A stretch of 64,000 nt of DNA from Arbacia lixula (lineage: Eukaryota > Echinodermata > Echinoidea > Arbacioida > Arbaciidae). Position numbers and translations under genes: made by a program. The stretch lies in contig OZ022587.1 of the NCBI GenBank assembly GCA_963669155.1, positions 871,108-935,107 of the forward strand, written 5' to 3'. The notes under the pieces were generated by a model. It did not search any database and was not told where the DNA came from. It saw only the letters and a list, made by a program, of their open reading frames with translations. Of this stretch, positions 48,563 to 61,945 are shown one piece after another. How positions within the stretch are numbered: the stretch's first letter is position 1; each line of letters starts with the position of its first letter.

Positions 48563-48634
48563 AGATTTGTGGCTCAATAGGTAAGGCGCCGTTTTAAGAT
48601 CTCGAGGCCCCCGGTTCGATTCCTGGCGTGGGTA
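48563..48634 (+). pseudogene. tRNA-derived segment with A and B boxes
   Basis: A box 48570-48581, B box 48613-48623; same sequence as 16437-16508. Confidence 0.7.
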
Positions 48635-50184
48635 GGGTCAACTTTTGCATTCCTTTTGCAATGTTTATTTTGCCATCTTCTTCTGTTCTATGCCTCACTT
48701 TGTCATTCTCTTTGAGATTTTCTTTCCAATTCTTTTTTCTCTCGCCCCATTCTCTTACATGACTATTAATCACGTTAGCATAAACATGTTACCATTTAGG
48801 AAATTCTCTGAAATTTTAGTATAATAGGTGCCCTATGAGCTTTCTTGAGCGCTGTCTCACATTGCTTATGGATAGTTGGTGTCACGAATGAAGGTCTATA
48901 GTTCACCGTGCATTTTCCAGCCCATGTCTGTGCATGAATTTGCCAATGCAGACCACCTGATACTTGTCCACAAGTATGTCTCGTTATTTATTTATTTTTA
49001 TTCCAAATTTTTGTGACATGGATATCTCAACAATGCATAGGCCATATTTCATGAAATGTTCATCATGTATGGACATATATGTGAACATGTTACAGCAACA
49101 TTTTCAAGGTCATGACGTCATCGTGACGTCATCTACGAGCAGTTTAATGAAAAACTATTACCTCATGTAGCTATAGAACTGGTCATCTCTGTGTAATGAA
49201 ATTTGACATGCATATAATTAATGAGTAGCTAATTAATTTCGTTGAAAAAAACGCGCGCGTACGCGTACGTTAGTGCAAAAACGCGCGCGCAAAATTTTAA
49301 AATGCTCTAAATCAACTCAAAATTGTTTTGCATATGTTTCAGGCCATTTCTAGCATTTCAAAAATTTCCGCGCGTGCGCGCGCGTTCGCGCGTTTTTCCG
49401 TGCGTAACGCAAAAAAAACGTCAAAATTCCGTTTTTTTTACTAGATTCATGTTACTGACACTACATACAACACATCCTGTCATTTTGAGCCATTTCCATG
49501 CAATAACAAGGTCGTGCGGGTGCGTCAAAGTTCAAAGTCTGCGCGTGCGTCAATACGTTTTTGTGTGCAAATATTGCAAAAAACATGACTACCTTCAATC
49601 GGCCATAGCTCTTCAGAATGGCCAGTGACCCCCAATTTTTTTTCAATATTCTGAAAGAGTGGGAAATGTAGATGTGATTTAATGTTCGATTTACCTTTCA
49701 AATTTATGGTGATGTCATCATATTGCCATATGAATCGAAAAAATGATTTTTCATGTATGACGTCATGAACTTTTTTACCCGCTTTTGTGTATCTCAGTAA
49801 TTCATGGTCAATTTTCTCCCAAATTTCAGTATGTTGTAGCTGAGACCACGCTCCATAGTAGGAGTTGCCTTCATTTTTCATTTTGATGACGTCTTCACGG
49901 TGTAAATTTCATTATACGCATGAATGTCAAAATCGCACTTCCGTGTTATGTCAATGGAAGTGGTATTTATGAAATGACATGACGAGCTTCTAGGAGATGT
50001 ATCTCACTAATATGTCAAGCTTTCACTCTGAAATTTCAGTATGTTGTAGCTGAGTCTACGAGCTTTCCGGAACGTTGTCTCCATTTTTGAATCAGATGTC
50101 GGGATCATGGTGAAATTTCAGCTTGAATATCGATTTCTTAATCATTCTAGCCCCTGCTGGGCATTACGTGTTAAGTGAATGGGA

Positions 50185-50256
50185 AGATTTGTGGCTCAAT
50201 AGGTAAGGCGCCGTTTTAAGATCTCGAGGCCCCCGGTTCGATTCCTGGCGTGGGTA
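50185..50256 (+). pseudogene. tRNA-derived segment with A and B boxes
   Basis: A box 50192-50203, B box 50235-50245; same sequence as 16437-16508. Confidence 0.7.
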
Positions 50257-50611
50257 GGGTCAACTTTTGCATTCCTTTTGCAATGTTTATTTTGCCATCT
50301 CCTTCTGTTCTATGCCTCACTTTGTCATTCTCTTTGAGATTTTCTTTCCAATTCTTTTTTCTCTCACCCCATTCTCTTACATGACTATTAATCACGTTAG
50401 CATAAACATGTTACCATTTAGGAAATTCTCTGAAATTTTAGTATAATAGGTGCCCTATGAGCTTTCTTGAGCGCTGTCTCACATTGCTTATGGATAGTTG
50501 GTGTCACGAATGAAGGTCTATAGTTCACCGTGCATTTTCCAGCCCATGTCTGTGCATGAATTTGCCAATGCAGACCACCTGATACTTGTTCACAAGTATG
50601 TCTCGTTTATT

Positions 50612-50674
50612 AGGTGGTCTGCCATGCCATGGCAGATCACCTTTTAATTTCGTTAGAATTTTCTTTCATATTTA
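50612..50674 (+). repeat. Hairpin module (1 copy, CCATG type)
   Basis: Same as the module at 25533, including the TTTCATATTTATT tail. Confidence 0.88.
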
Positions 50675-51998
50675 TTTTTATTTAATGCACCCCACTTTTT
50701 TGTGGGAGGTATATCTCAACAATGCATGGACCATGTTTTATGAAATGTTCATCAAGTATACATGTACACGTGAACTTGTCACAGCAACATTTTCAAGGTC
50801 ATGACGTCATCGTGACGTCATGTACGAGCAGTTTAATGAAAACCTATTACCGCATATAGCTCTAGATCCAAAAATTCATAGGTAATGAAAATTAAGATGC
50901 ATAAATTTAATGGTAATACAATTAATTTCAATGAATAAAAACGCGCGCGTACGCGTACGTTAGTGCAAAAACGCGCGCGCAAAATTTTAAAATGCTCCAA
51001 ATCAACTCAAAATTGGTTTGCATATGTTTCAGGCCATTTCTAGCATTTCAAAAATTTCCGCGCGTGCGCGCGCGTTCGCGCGTTTTTTCGTGCGTAGCGC
51101 GTACGCACCGTCAAAATTCCGTTTTTTTTACTGGTTTTACATTTCTAATACTGCTACCATCACATCCTGAAATTTTGAGCCGTTTCCATGCAAAAACAAG
51201 GTCGTGAGAGTGCGTCAAAGTTGAAAGTCTGCGCGTGCGTCAATATGTTTTTGTGTGCAAATATTGCAAAAAACATGACTACCTTCAATTGGCCAAAGCT
51301 CTTTAGAATAGCCGGTGACCCCCAATTTTTTTTTAATATTTGGAAAGAGTATGAAATGTAGATGTCATTTCATGTGTCATTTTACCGGTAAGTACATTGT
51401 GACATCATCATATTGCCATATAAATCGAAAAAATGAATTTTCAATTATGACGTCATGAACTTTTTTACCCGATTTTGCATATCTCAGTAATCCTTGGTCG
51501 ATTTTCTCCCAAATTTCACTATGTTGTAGCTGAGACTTTCTTCTATAAAGAACTTTCATATATTTGTCATTTTGATGATGTCTTAATGGTGTAAATTTCA
51601 TTATACGCATTAGTGTTATAATCGGACGCATGTACGTGTTATGTCAATGGAAGGGGTATTTATGAAATAACATGACGACCTACTAGGAGCTATATCTCGC
51701 TGATGTTTGAATCTTTTACTCTGAATTTTTAGTATGTTGTAGCTCAGTCTACTAACTTTCGGAATCGTGGCTCTACTTTTTAATCAGATGTCGGGATCAT
51801 GGTGAAATTTCAGCTTGAATATCGATTTCTTAATCATTCTAGCCACTGCTGGCGGGCATTACGTGAAAAGTGAATGCGAAGATTTGTGGCTCAATGGGTA
51901 AGGCGATGTTATATGAACGTGCATTTACCAGCCCATGCCAGTGCATGAATTTGCTAATGCAGACCACCTTATACTTGTCCACAAGTATGTCTCGTTTA
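50675..51998 (+). repeat. Divergent satellite unit U31 (1,324 bp), B box deleted
   Basis: Copy of U16 (25596) at an offset of 25,079 bp; I found no difference. Confidence 0.93.
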
Positions 51999-53189
51999 TT
52001 TTTATTCCAAATTTTTGTGACATGGATATCTCAACAATGCATAGGCCATATTTCATAAAAATGTTCATCATGTATGGACATATATGTGAACATGTTACAG
52101 CAACATTTTCAAGGTCATGACGTCATCGTGACGTCATCTACGAGCAGTTTAATGAAAAACTATTACCTCATGTAGCTCTAGAACTGGTCATCTCTGTGTA
52201 ATGAAATTTGACATGCATATAATTAATGAGTAGCTAATTAATTTCATCGAAAAAAAACGCGCGCGTACGCGTACGTTAGTGCAAAAACGCGCGCGCAAAA
52301 TTTTAAAATGCTCCAAATCAACTCAAAATTGTTTTGCATATGTTTCAGGCCATTTCTAGCATTTCAAAAATTTCCGCGCGTGCGCGCGCGTTCGCGCGTT
52401 TTTTCGTGCGTAACGCGAACAAAACGTCAAAATTCTGTTTTTTTACTGGATTCATGTTACTGACACTACATACAACACATCCTGTCATTTTGAGCCATTT
52501 CCATGCAATAACAAGGTCGTGCGGGTGCGTCAAAGTTCAAAGTCTGCGCGTGCGTCAATACGTTTTTGTGTGCAAATATTGCAAAAAACATGACTACCTT
52601 CAATCGGCCATAGCTCTTCAGAATGGCCGGTGACCCCCAATTTTTTTTCAATATTCTGAAAGAGTGGGAAATGTAGATGTGATTTAATGTTCGATTTACC
52701 TTTTAAATTTATGTTGATGTCATCATATTGCCATATGAATCGAAAAAATGATTTTTCATGTATGACGTCATGAACTTTTTTACCCGCTTTTGTGTATCTC
52801 AGTAATTCATGGTCAATTTTCTCCCAAATTTCAGTATGTTGTAGCTGAGACCTCGCTCCATAGTAGATGTTGCCTTCATTTTTCATTTTGATGACGTCTT
52901 CACGGTGTAAATTTCATTATACGCATGAATGTCAAAATCGCACTTCCGTGTTATGTCAATGGAAGTGGTATTTATGAAATGACATGACGAGCTTCTAGGA
53001 GATGTATCTCACTAATATGTCAAGCTTTCACTCTGAAATTTCAGTATATTGTAGCTGAGTCTACGAGCTTTCCGAAACGTTGTCTCCATTTTTTAATCAG
53101 ATGTCGGGATCATGGTGAAATTTCAGCTTGAATATCGATTTCTTAATCATTCTAGCCCCTGCTGGGCATTACGTGTTAAGTGAATGGGA

Positions 53190-53261
53190 AGATTTGTGGC
53201 TCAATAGGTAAGGCGCCGTTTTAAGATCTCGAGGCCCCCGGTTCGATTCCTGGCGTGGGTA
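53190..53261 (+). pseudogene. tRNA-derived segment with A and B boxes
   Basis: A box 53197-53208, B box 53240-53250; same sequence as 16437-16508. Confidence 0.7.
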
Positions 53262-53611
53262 GGGTCAACTTTTGCATTCCTTTTGCAATGTTTATTTTGC
53301 CATCTTCTTCTGTTCTATGCCTCACTTTGTCATTCTCTTTGAGATTTTCTTTCCAATTCTTTTTCTCTCACCCCATTCTCTTACATGACTATTAATCACG
53401 TTAGCATAAACATGTTACCATTTAGGAAATTCTCTGAAATTTTAGTATAATAGGTGCCCTATGAGCTTTCTTGAGCGCTGTCTCACATTGCTTATGGATA
53501 GTTGGTGTCACGAATGAAGGTCTATAGTTCACCGTGCATTTTCCAGCCCATGTCTGTGCATGAATTTGCCAATGCAGACCACCTGATACTTGTCCACAAG
53601 TATGTCTCGTT

Positions 53612-53750
53612 AGGTGGTCTGTCGCCAACGACAGATCACCTCTTAATTTCGTTAGAATTTTCTTTCTTTATTTATTAGGTGGTCTGTCGCCAACGACAGA
53701 TCACCTCTTAATTTCGTTAGAATTTTCTTTCTTTATTATTTATTTATTTA
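53612..53750 (+). repeat. Hairpin module run (2 copies, TCG type)
   Basis: Modules start at 53612 and 53677; copy of 28533-28671. Confidence 0.9.
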
Positions 53751-55373
53751 TTTTTATTCCAAATTTTTGTGACATGGATATCTCAACAATGCATTAGCCA
53801 TATTTCATGAAATGTTCATCATGTATGGACATATATGTGAACATGTTACAGCAACATTTTCAAGGTCATGACGTCATCGTGACGTCATCTACGAGCAGTT
53901 TAATGAAAAACTATTACCTCATGTAGCTCTAGAACTGGTCATCTCTGTGTAATGAAATTTGACATGCATATAATTAATGAGTAGCTAATTAATTTCATTG
54001 AAAAAAAACGCGCGCGTACGCGTACGTTAGTGCAAAAACGCGCGCGCAAAATTTTAAAATGCTCCAAATCAACTCAAAATTGTTTTGCATATGTTTCAGG
54101 CCATTTCTAGCATTTCAAAAATTTCCGCGCGTGCGCGCGCGTTCGCGCGTTTTTTCGTGCGTAACGCGAACAAAACGTCAAAATTCTGTTTTTTTACTGG
54201 ATTCATGTTACTGACACTACATACAACACATCCTGTCATTTTGAGCCATTTCCATGCAATAACAAGGTCGTGCGGGTGCGTCAAAGTTCAAAGTCTGCGC
54301 GTGCGTCAATACGTTTTTGTGTGCAAATATTGCAAAAAACATGACTACCTTCAATCGGCCATAGCTCTTCAGAATGGCCGGTGACCCCCAATTTTTTTTC
54401 AATATTCTGAAAGAGTGGGAAATGTAGATGTGATTTAATGTTCGATTTACCTTTTAAATTTATGTTGATGTCATCATATTGCCATATGAATCGAAAAAAT
54501 GATTTTTCATGTATGACGTCATGAACTTTTTTACCCGCTTTTGTGTATCTCAGTAATTCATGGTCAATTTTCTCCCAAATTTCAGTATGTTGTAGCTGAG
54601 ACCTCGCTCCATAGTAGAAGTTGCCTTCATTTTTCATTTTGATGACGTCTTCACGGTGTAAATTTCATTATACGCATGAATGTCAAAATCGCACTTCCGT
54701 GTTATGTCAATGGAAGTGGTATTTATGAAATGACATGACGAGCTTCTAGGAGATGTATCTCACTAATATGTCAAGCTTTCACTCTGAAATTTCAGTATGT
54801 TGTAGCTGAGTCTACGAGCTTTCCGGAACGTTGTCTCCATTTTTTAATGAGATGTCGGGATCATGGTGAAATTTCAGCTTGAATATCGATTTCTTAATCA
54901 TTCTAGCCCCTGCTGGGCATTACGTGTTAAGTGAATGGGAAGATTTGTGGCTCAATAGGTAAGGCGCCGTTTTAAGATCTCGAGGCCCCCGGTTCGATTC
55001 CTGGCGTGGGTAGGGTCAACTTTTGCATTCCTTTTGCAATGTTTATTTTGCCATCTTCTTCTGTTCTATGCCTCACTTTGTCATTCTCTTTGAGATTTTC
55101 TTTCCAATTCTTTTTTCTCTCACCCCATTCTCTTACATGACTATTAATCACGTTAGCATAAACATGTTACCATTTAGGAAATTCTCTGAAATTTTAGTAT
55201 AATAGGTGCCCTATGAGCTTTCTTGAGCGCTGTCTCACATTGCTTATGGATAGTTGGTGTCACGAATGAAGGTCTATAGTTCACCGTGCATTTTCCAGCC
55301 CATGTCTGTGCATGAATTTGCCAATGCAGACCACCTGATACTTGTCCACAAGTATGTCTCGTTTATTTATTTA
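53751..55373 (+). repeat. Satellite unit U33 (1,623 bp)
   Basis: Copy of U18 (28672), offset 25,079 bp, with the same private changes. Confidence 0.95.
54941..55012 (+). pseudogene. tRNA-derived segment with A and B boxes
   Basis: A box 54948-54959, B box 54991-55001; same sequence as 16437-16508. Confidence 0.7.
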
Positions 55374-56564
55374 TTTTTATTCCAAATTTTTGTGACATGG
55401 ATATCTCAACAATGCATACGCCACATCTCATGAAATGTTCATCATGTATGGACATATATGTGAACATGTTACAGCAACATTTTCAAGGTCATGACGTCAT
55501 CGTGACGTCATCTACGAGCAGTTTAATGAAAAACTATTACCTCATGTAGCTCTAGAACTGGTCATCTCTGTGTAATGAAATTTGACATGCATATAATTAA
55601 TGAGTAGCTAATTAATTTCATTGAAAAAAAAACGCGCGCGTACGCGTACGTTAGTGTAAAAACGCGCGCGCAAAATTTCAAAATGCTCAAAATCAACTCA
55701 AAATTGTTTTGCATATGTTTCAGGCCATTTCTAGCATTTCAAAAATTTCCGCGCGTGCGCGCGCGTTCGCGCGTTTTTTCGTGCGTAACGCGAACAAAAC
55801 GTCAAAATTCTGTTTTTTTACTGGATTCATGTTACTGACACTACATACAAAACATCCTGTCATTTTGAGCCATTTCCATGCAATAACAAGGTCGTGCGGG
55901 TGCGTCAAAGTTCAAAGTCTGCGCGTGCGTCAATACGTTTTTGTACGCAAATATTGCAAAAAACATGACTACCTTCAATCGGCCATAGCTCTTCAGAATG
56001 GCCGGTGACCCCCAATTTTTTTTCAATATTCTGAAAGAGTGGGAAATGTAAATGTGATTTAATGTTCGATTTACCTTTTAAATTTATGTTGATGTCATCA
56101 TATTGCCATATTAATCGAAAAAATGATTTTTCATGTATGACGTCATGAACTTTTTTACCCGCTTTTGTGTATCTCAGTAATTCATGGTCAATTTTCTCCC
56201 AAATTTCAGTATGTTGTAGCTGAGACCTCGCTCCATAGTAGGAGTTGCCTTCATTTTTCATTTTGATGACGTCTTTACGGTGTAAATTTCATTATACGCA
56301 TGAATGTCAAAATCGCACTTCCGTGTTATGTCAATGGAAGTGGTATTTATGAAATGACATGACGAGCTTCTAGGAGATGTATCTCACTTATATGTCAAGC
56401 TTTCACTCTGAAATTTCAGTATGTTGTAGCTGAGTCTACGAGCTTTCCGGAACGTTGTCTCCATTTTTTAATCAGATGTCGGGATCATGGTGAAATTTCA
56501 GCTTGAATATCGATTTCTTAATCATTCTAGCCCCTGCTGGGCATTACGTGTTAAGTGAATGGGA

Positions 56565-56636
56565 AGATTTGTGGCTCAATAGGTAAGGCGCCGTTTTAAG
56601 ATCTCGAGGCCCCCGGTTCGATTCCTGGCGTGGGTA
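56565..56636 (+). pseudogene. tRNA-derived segment with A and B boxes
   Basis: A box 56572-56583, B box 56615-56625; same sequence as 16437-16508. Confidence 0.7.
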
Positions 56637-56987
56637 GGGTCAACTTTTGCATTCCTTTTGCAATGTTTATTTTGCCATCTTCTTCTGTTCTATGCCTCAC
56701 TTTGTCATTCTCTTTGAGATTTTCTTTCCAATTCTTTTTTCTCTCACCCCATTCTCTTACATGACTATTAATCACGTTAGCATAAACATGTTACCATTTA
56801 GGAAATTCTCTGAAATTTTAGTATAATAGGTGCCCTATGAGCTTTCTTGAGCGCTGTCTCACATTGCTTATGGATAGTTGGTGTCACGAATGAAGGTCTA
56901 TAGTTCACCGTGCATTTTCCAGCCCATGTCTGTGCATGAATTTGCCAATGCAGACCACCTGATACTTGTCCACAAGTATGTCTCGTT

Positions 56988-57065
56988 AGGTGGTCTGTCG
57001 CCAACGACAGATCACCTCTTAATTTCGTTAGAATTTTCTTTCTTTATTATTTATTTATTTATTTA
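56988..57065 (+). repeat. Hairpin module (1 copy, TCG type) at a deletion junction
   Basis: Module start 56988 with a longer (TTTA) tract after it. The offset to the upstream duplicate is 25,079 bp before it and 23,394 bp after it. Confidence 0.9.
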
Positions 57066-58696
57066 TTTTTATTCCAAATTTTTGTGGCATGGATATCTCA
57101 ACAATGCATAGGCCATATTTCATGAAATGTTCATCATGTATGGACATATATGTGAACATGTTACAGCAACATTTTCAAGGTCATGACGTCATCGTGACGT
57201 CATCTACGAGCAGTTTAATGAAAAACTATTACCTCATGTAGCTCTAGAACTGGTCATCTCTGTGTAATGAAATTTTACATGCATATAATTAATGAGTAGC
57301 TAATTAATTTCATTGAAAAAAAACGCGCGCGTACGCGTACGTTAGTGCAAAAACGCGCGCGCAAAATTTTAAAATGCTCCAAATCAACTCAAAATTGTTT
57401 TGCATATGTTTCAGGCCATTTCTAGCATTTCAAAAATTTCCGCGCGTGCGCGCGCGTTCGCGCGTTTTTTCGTGCGTAACGCGAACAAAACGTCAAAATT
57501 CTGTTTTTTTACTGGATTCATGTTACTGACACTACATACAATACATCCTGTCATTTTGAGCCATTTCCATGCAATAACAAGGTCGTGCGGGTGCGTCAAA
57601 GTTCAAAGTCTGCGCGTGCGTCAATACGTTTTTGTGTGCAAATATTGCAAAAAACATGACTACCTTCAATCGGCCATAGCTCTTCAGAATGGCCGGTGAC
57701 CCCCAATTTTTTTTCAATATTCTGAAAGAGTGGGAAATGTAGATGTGATTTAATGTTCGATTTACCTTTTAAATTTATGTTGATGTCATCATATTGCCAT
57801 ATGAATCGAAAAAATAATTTTTTTATGTATGACGTCATGAACTTTTTTACCCGCTTTTGTGTATCTCAGTAATTCATGGTCAATTTTCTCCCAAATTTCA
57901 GTATGTTGTAGCTGAGACCTCGCTCCATAGTAGGAGTTGCCTTCATTTTTCATTTTGATGACGTCTTCACGGTGTAAATTTCATTATACGCATGAATGTC
58001 AAAATCGCACTTCCGTGTTATGTCAATGGAAGTGGTATTTATGAAATGACATGACGAGCTTCTAGGAGATGTATCTCACTAATATGTCAAGCTTTCACTC
58101 TGAAATTTCAGTATGTTGTAGCTGAGTCTACGAGCTTTCCGGAGCGTTGTCTCCATTTTTTAATCAGATGTCGGGATCATGGTGAAATTTCAGCTTGAAT
58201 ATCGATTTCTTAATCATTCTAGCCCCTGCTGGGCATTACGTGTTAAGTGAATGGGAAGATTTGTGGCTCAATAGGTAAGGCGCCGTTTTAAGATCTCGAG
58301 GCCCCCGGTTCGATTCCTGGCGTGGGTAGGGTCAACTTTTGCATTCCTTTTGCAATGTTTATTTTGCCATCTTCTTCTGTTCTATGCCTCACTTTGTCAT
58401 TCTCTTTGAGATTTTCTTTCCAATTCTTTTTTCTCTCACCCCATTCTCTTACATGACTATTAATCACGTTAGCATAAACATGTTACCATTTAGGAAATTC
58501 TCTGAAATTTTAGTATAATAGGTGCCCTATGAGCTTTCTTGAGCGCTGTCTCACATTGCTTATGGATAGTTGGTGTCACGAATGAAGGTCTATAGTTCAC
58601 CGTGCATTTTCCAGCCCATGTCTGTGCATGAATTTGCCAATGCAGACCACCTGATACTTGTCCACAAGTATGTCTCGTTTATTTATTATTTATTTA
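57066..58696 (+). repeat. Satellite unit U35 (1,631 bp)
   Basis: Copy of U21 (33672), offset 23,394 bp, with the diagnostic TTTGTGGCATGG near 57082. Confidence 0.95.
58257..58328 (+). pseudogene. tRNA-derived segment with A and B boxes
   Basis: A box 58264-58275, B box 58307-58317; same sequence as 16437-16508. Confidence 0.7.
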
Positions 58697-60316
58697 TTTT
58701 TATTCCAAATTTTTGTGACATGGATATCTCAACAATGCATAGGCCATATTTCATGAAATTTTCATCATGTATGGACATATATGTGAACATGTTACAGCAA
58801 CATTTTCAAGGTCATGACGTCATCGTGACGTCATCTACGAGCAGTTTAATGAAAAACTATTACCTCATGTAGCTATAGAACTGGTCATCTCTGTGTAATG
58901 AAATTTGACATGCATATAATTAATGAGTAGCTAATTTATTTCATTGAAAAAAAACGCGCGCGTACGCGTATGTTAGTGCAAAAACGCGCGCGCAAAATTT
59001 TAAAATGCTCCAAATCAACTCAAAATTGTTTTGCATATGTTTCAGGCCATTTCTAGCATTTCAAAAATTTCCGCGCGTGCGCGCGCGTTCGCGCGTTTTT
59101 TCGTGCGTAACGCGAACAAAACGTCAAAATTCTGTTTTTTTACTGGATTCATGTTACTGACACTACATACAACACATCCTGTCATTTTGAGCCATTTCCA
59201 TGCAATAACAAGGTCGTGCGGGTGCGTCAAAGTTCAAAGTCTGCGCGTGCGTCAATACGTTTTTGTGTGCAAATATTGCAAAAAACATGACTACCTTCAA
59301 TCGGCCATAGCTCTTCAGAATGGCCGGTGACCCCCAATTTTTTTTCAATATTCTGAAAGAGTGGGAAATGTAGATGTGATTTAATGTTCGATTTACCTTT
59401 TAAATTTATGTTGATGTCATCATATTGCCATATGAATCGAAAAAATGATTTTTCATGTATGACGTCATGAACTTTTTTACCCGCTTTTGTGTATCTCAGT
59501 AATTCATGGTCAATTTTCTCCCAAATTTCAGTATGTTGTAGCTGAGACCTCGCTCCATAGTAGATGTTGCCTTCATTTTTCATTTTGATGACGTCTTCAC
59601 GGTGTAAATTTCATTATACGCATGAATGTCAAAATCGCACTTCCGTGTTATGTCAATGGAAGTGGTATTTATGAAATGACATGACGAGCTTCTAGGAGAT
59701 GTATCTCACTAATATGTCAAGCTTTCACTCTGAAATTTCAGTATATTGTAGCTGAGTCTACGAGCTTTCCGGAACGTTGTCTCCATTTTTTAATCAGATG
59801 TCGGGATCATGGTGAAATTTCAGCTTGAATATCGATTTCTTAATCATTCTAGCCCCTGCTGGGCATTACGTGTTAAGTGAATGGGAAGATTTGTGGCTCA
59901 ATAGGTAAGGCGCCGTTTTAAGATCTCGAGGCCCCCGGTTCGATTCCTGGCGTGGGTAGGGTCAACTTTTGCATTCCTTTTGCAATGTTTATTTTGCCAT
60001 CTTCTTCTGTTCTATGCCTCACTTTGTCATTCTCTTTGAGATTTTCTTTCCAATTCTTTTTCTCTCACCCCATTCTCTTACATGACTATTAATCACGTTA
60101 GCATAAACATGTTACCATTTAGGAAATTCTCTGAAATTTTAGTATAATAGGTGCCCTATGAGCTTTCTTGAGCGCTGTCTCACATGGCTTATGGATAGTT
60201 GGTGTCACGAATGAAGGTCTATAGTTCACCGTGCATTTTCCAGCCCATGTCTGTGCATGAATTTGCCAATGCAGACCACCTGATACTTGTCCACAAGTAT
60301 GTCTCGTTATTATTTA
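58697..60316 (+). repeat. Satellite unit U36 (1,620 bp)
   Basis: Copy of U22 (35303), offset 23,394 bp, including GCGTATGTTAG near 58967. Confidence 0.95.
59887..59958 (+). pseudogene. tRNA-derived segment with A and B boxes
   Basis: A box 59894-59905, B box 59937-59947; same sequence as 16437-16508. Confidence 0.7.
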
Positions 60317-61945
60317 TTTTTATTCCTATTTTTTGTGACATGGATATCTCAACAATGCATGGACCATGTTTCATCAAATGTTCATCATGTATAGGTATAT
60401 ATGTGAACATGGTCCAGCAACATTTTCAAGGTCATTACGTAATCGTGACGTCATGCACGAGCAATTTAATGAAAATCGATTATCTCATGTAGCTCTAAAA
60501 CCGTTCATCTCTGTGTAATGAAATTTGGCATGTATATAATTAATGACAAGACAATTAATTTCAATGAAAAAAAACGCGCGCGTACGCGTACGTTAGTGCA
60601 TTAACGCGCGCGTAAAATAAAAAAATGCTCCAAATCAACTAGAAATTGTTTTGCATATGTTTGAGGCCATTTCTAGCATTTTTGAAATTTCCGCGCGTAC
60701 GCGCGCGCGCGCGCGTTTTTCCGTCCGTTTAGCAAATGCAACGTCGGAAACCCGTTTTTTCACTGGATTCATGTTTCTGACACTTCAAACAACACATCCT
60801 GAAATTTTGAGCCATTTCTATGCAATAATAAGGTCGTGCGAGTGCGTCAAAGTTCAAAGTCCGCGCGTGCGTCAATACGTTTTTGTGTGCAAATATTGCA
60901 AAAAACATGACCACCTTCAATCGGCCATAGCTCCTCAGAATGGCTGGTGACCCCCAATTTTTTTTTCATATTTTGAAAGAGTGGGAACTGTAGATGCTAT
61001 TTCATGTATCATTTGGTCGTTAAATACATCGTAACGTCATCATATTGCCATATGAATCGAAAAAATCAATTTTCATGTATGACGTCATAAACTTTTTTAC
61101 CCGTTCTTGCGTATCTCAGTAATCTTTGGTCAATTTTGTTCCAAATTTCAGTATGTGATAGCTGAGACATTGCTCTATGAGAAATTAGCCCTAATATTTC
61201 GATAGGATTCCATCTTCATGGTATAAATTTGATTATAGACATTAATGTCAAAATCGATCGCATGTACGTGTTATGTCAATGGAAGGGGTATTTATTAAAT
61301 GACATGACGATCTTCTAGGAGCTGTATCTCGCTTATGTTCAATTCTGTTACTCTGAAATTTTAGTATGTTGTAGCTGAGTCTACTAGCTTTCGGGGACGT
61401 CATCTTTATTTTTTAATCAGATGTCGCGATCATGGCGAAATTTCATCTTGAATATCAATTTCTTAATCATTCTAGCCCCTGCTGGGCATTACGTGTTAAG
61501 TGAATGGGAAGATGTGTGGCTCAATTGGTAAGGCGCCGCGTTTTAAGATCTCGAGGCCCCCGGTTCGATTCCTGGAGTGGGTAGGGTAAATTTTTGCATT
61601 CCTTTTACAATGTTTCTTTTGCCATCTCCTTCTGTTCTATCCCTCACTTTGTCTTTCTCTTTGAGATTTTCTTTCCCATTCGTTTTCTCTCGCCCCTTTA
61701 TCTTACGTGGCTATTAATTACATGTTAGCACAATATACATGTACCATTTAGGCATGTCTCTGAAATGTACGTTAGTAGACATTGTAGGTGCGCTCTGAGC
61801 TTTCTTGAGCGGAGTCTCTGATTGCTTATGAATAGATGGTGTCACGATTGAAGGTCCATATCACCGTGCATTTTCTAGCCCATGTCAGTGCATGAATTTG
61901 CCAATGCAGACCACCTTATACTTGTCCACAAGTATGTCTCGTTTA
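60317..61945 (+). repeat. Divergent satellite unit U37 (1,629 bp)
   Basis: Copy of U23 (36923), offset 23,394 bp; no difference found. Confidence 0.94.
61510..61583 (+). pseudogene. tRNA-derived segment, divergent version
   Basis: A box 61517-61528, B box 61562-61572; identical to 38116-38189, including the two-base insertion. Confidence 0.68.

Larger units (their letters stand above)
47136..48994 (+). repeat. Chimeric unit U29 (1,859 bp) with out-of-register junction
   Basis: Divergent class like U23 from 47136 to 48,198, then common class. The join is between the second sub-repeat core of the divergent unit and the first sub-repeat core of a common unit, so the ~210-bp sub-repeat region is partly repeated. 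The excess over the base length is about 240 bp. Confidence 0.93.
48995..50674 (+). repeat. Satellite unit U30 (1,680 bp), one module
   Basis: Copy of U5 (7079) at an offset of about 41,916 bp, with one substitution noticed (TTCGTTG near 49237 for TTCTTTG). It is followed by the module found after U15, so it joins two source blocks at the junction. Confidence 0.95.
51999..53750 (+). repeat. Satellite unit U32 (1,752 bp), two modules
   Basis: Copy of U17 (26920), offset 25,079 bp, including CCGAAACG near 53071 and the private CATAAAAATG. Confidence 0.95.
55374..57065 (+). repeat. Satellite unit U34 (1,692 bp), one module
   Basis: Copy of U19 (30295), offset 25,079 bp, up to its first module. 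Beyond the module it continues as the copy of U21, skipping the second module and all of U20. Confidence 0.95.
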
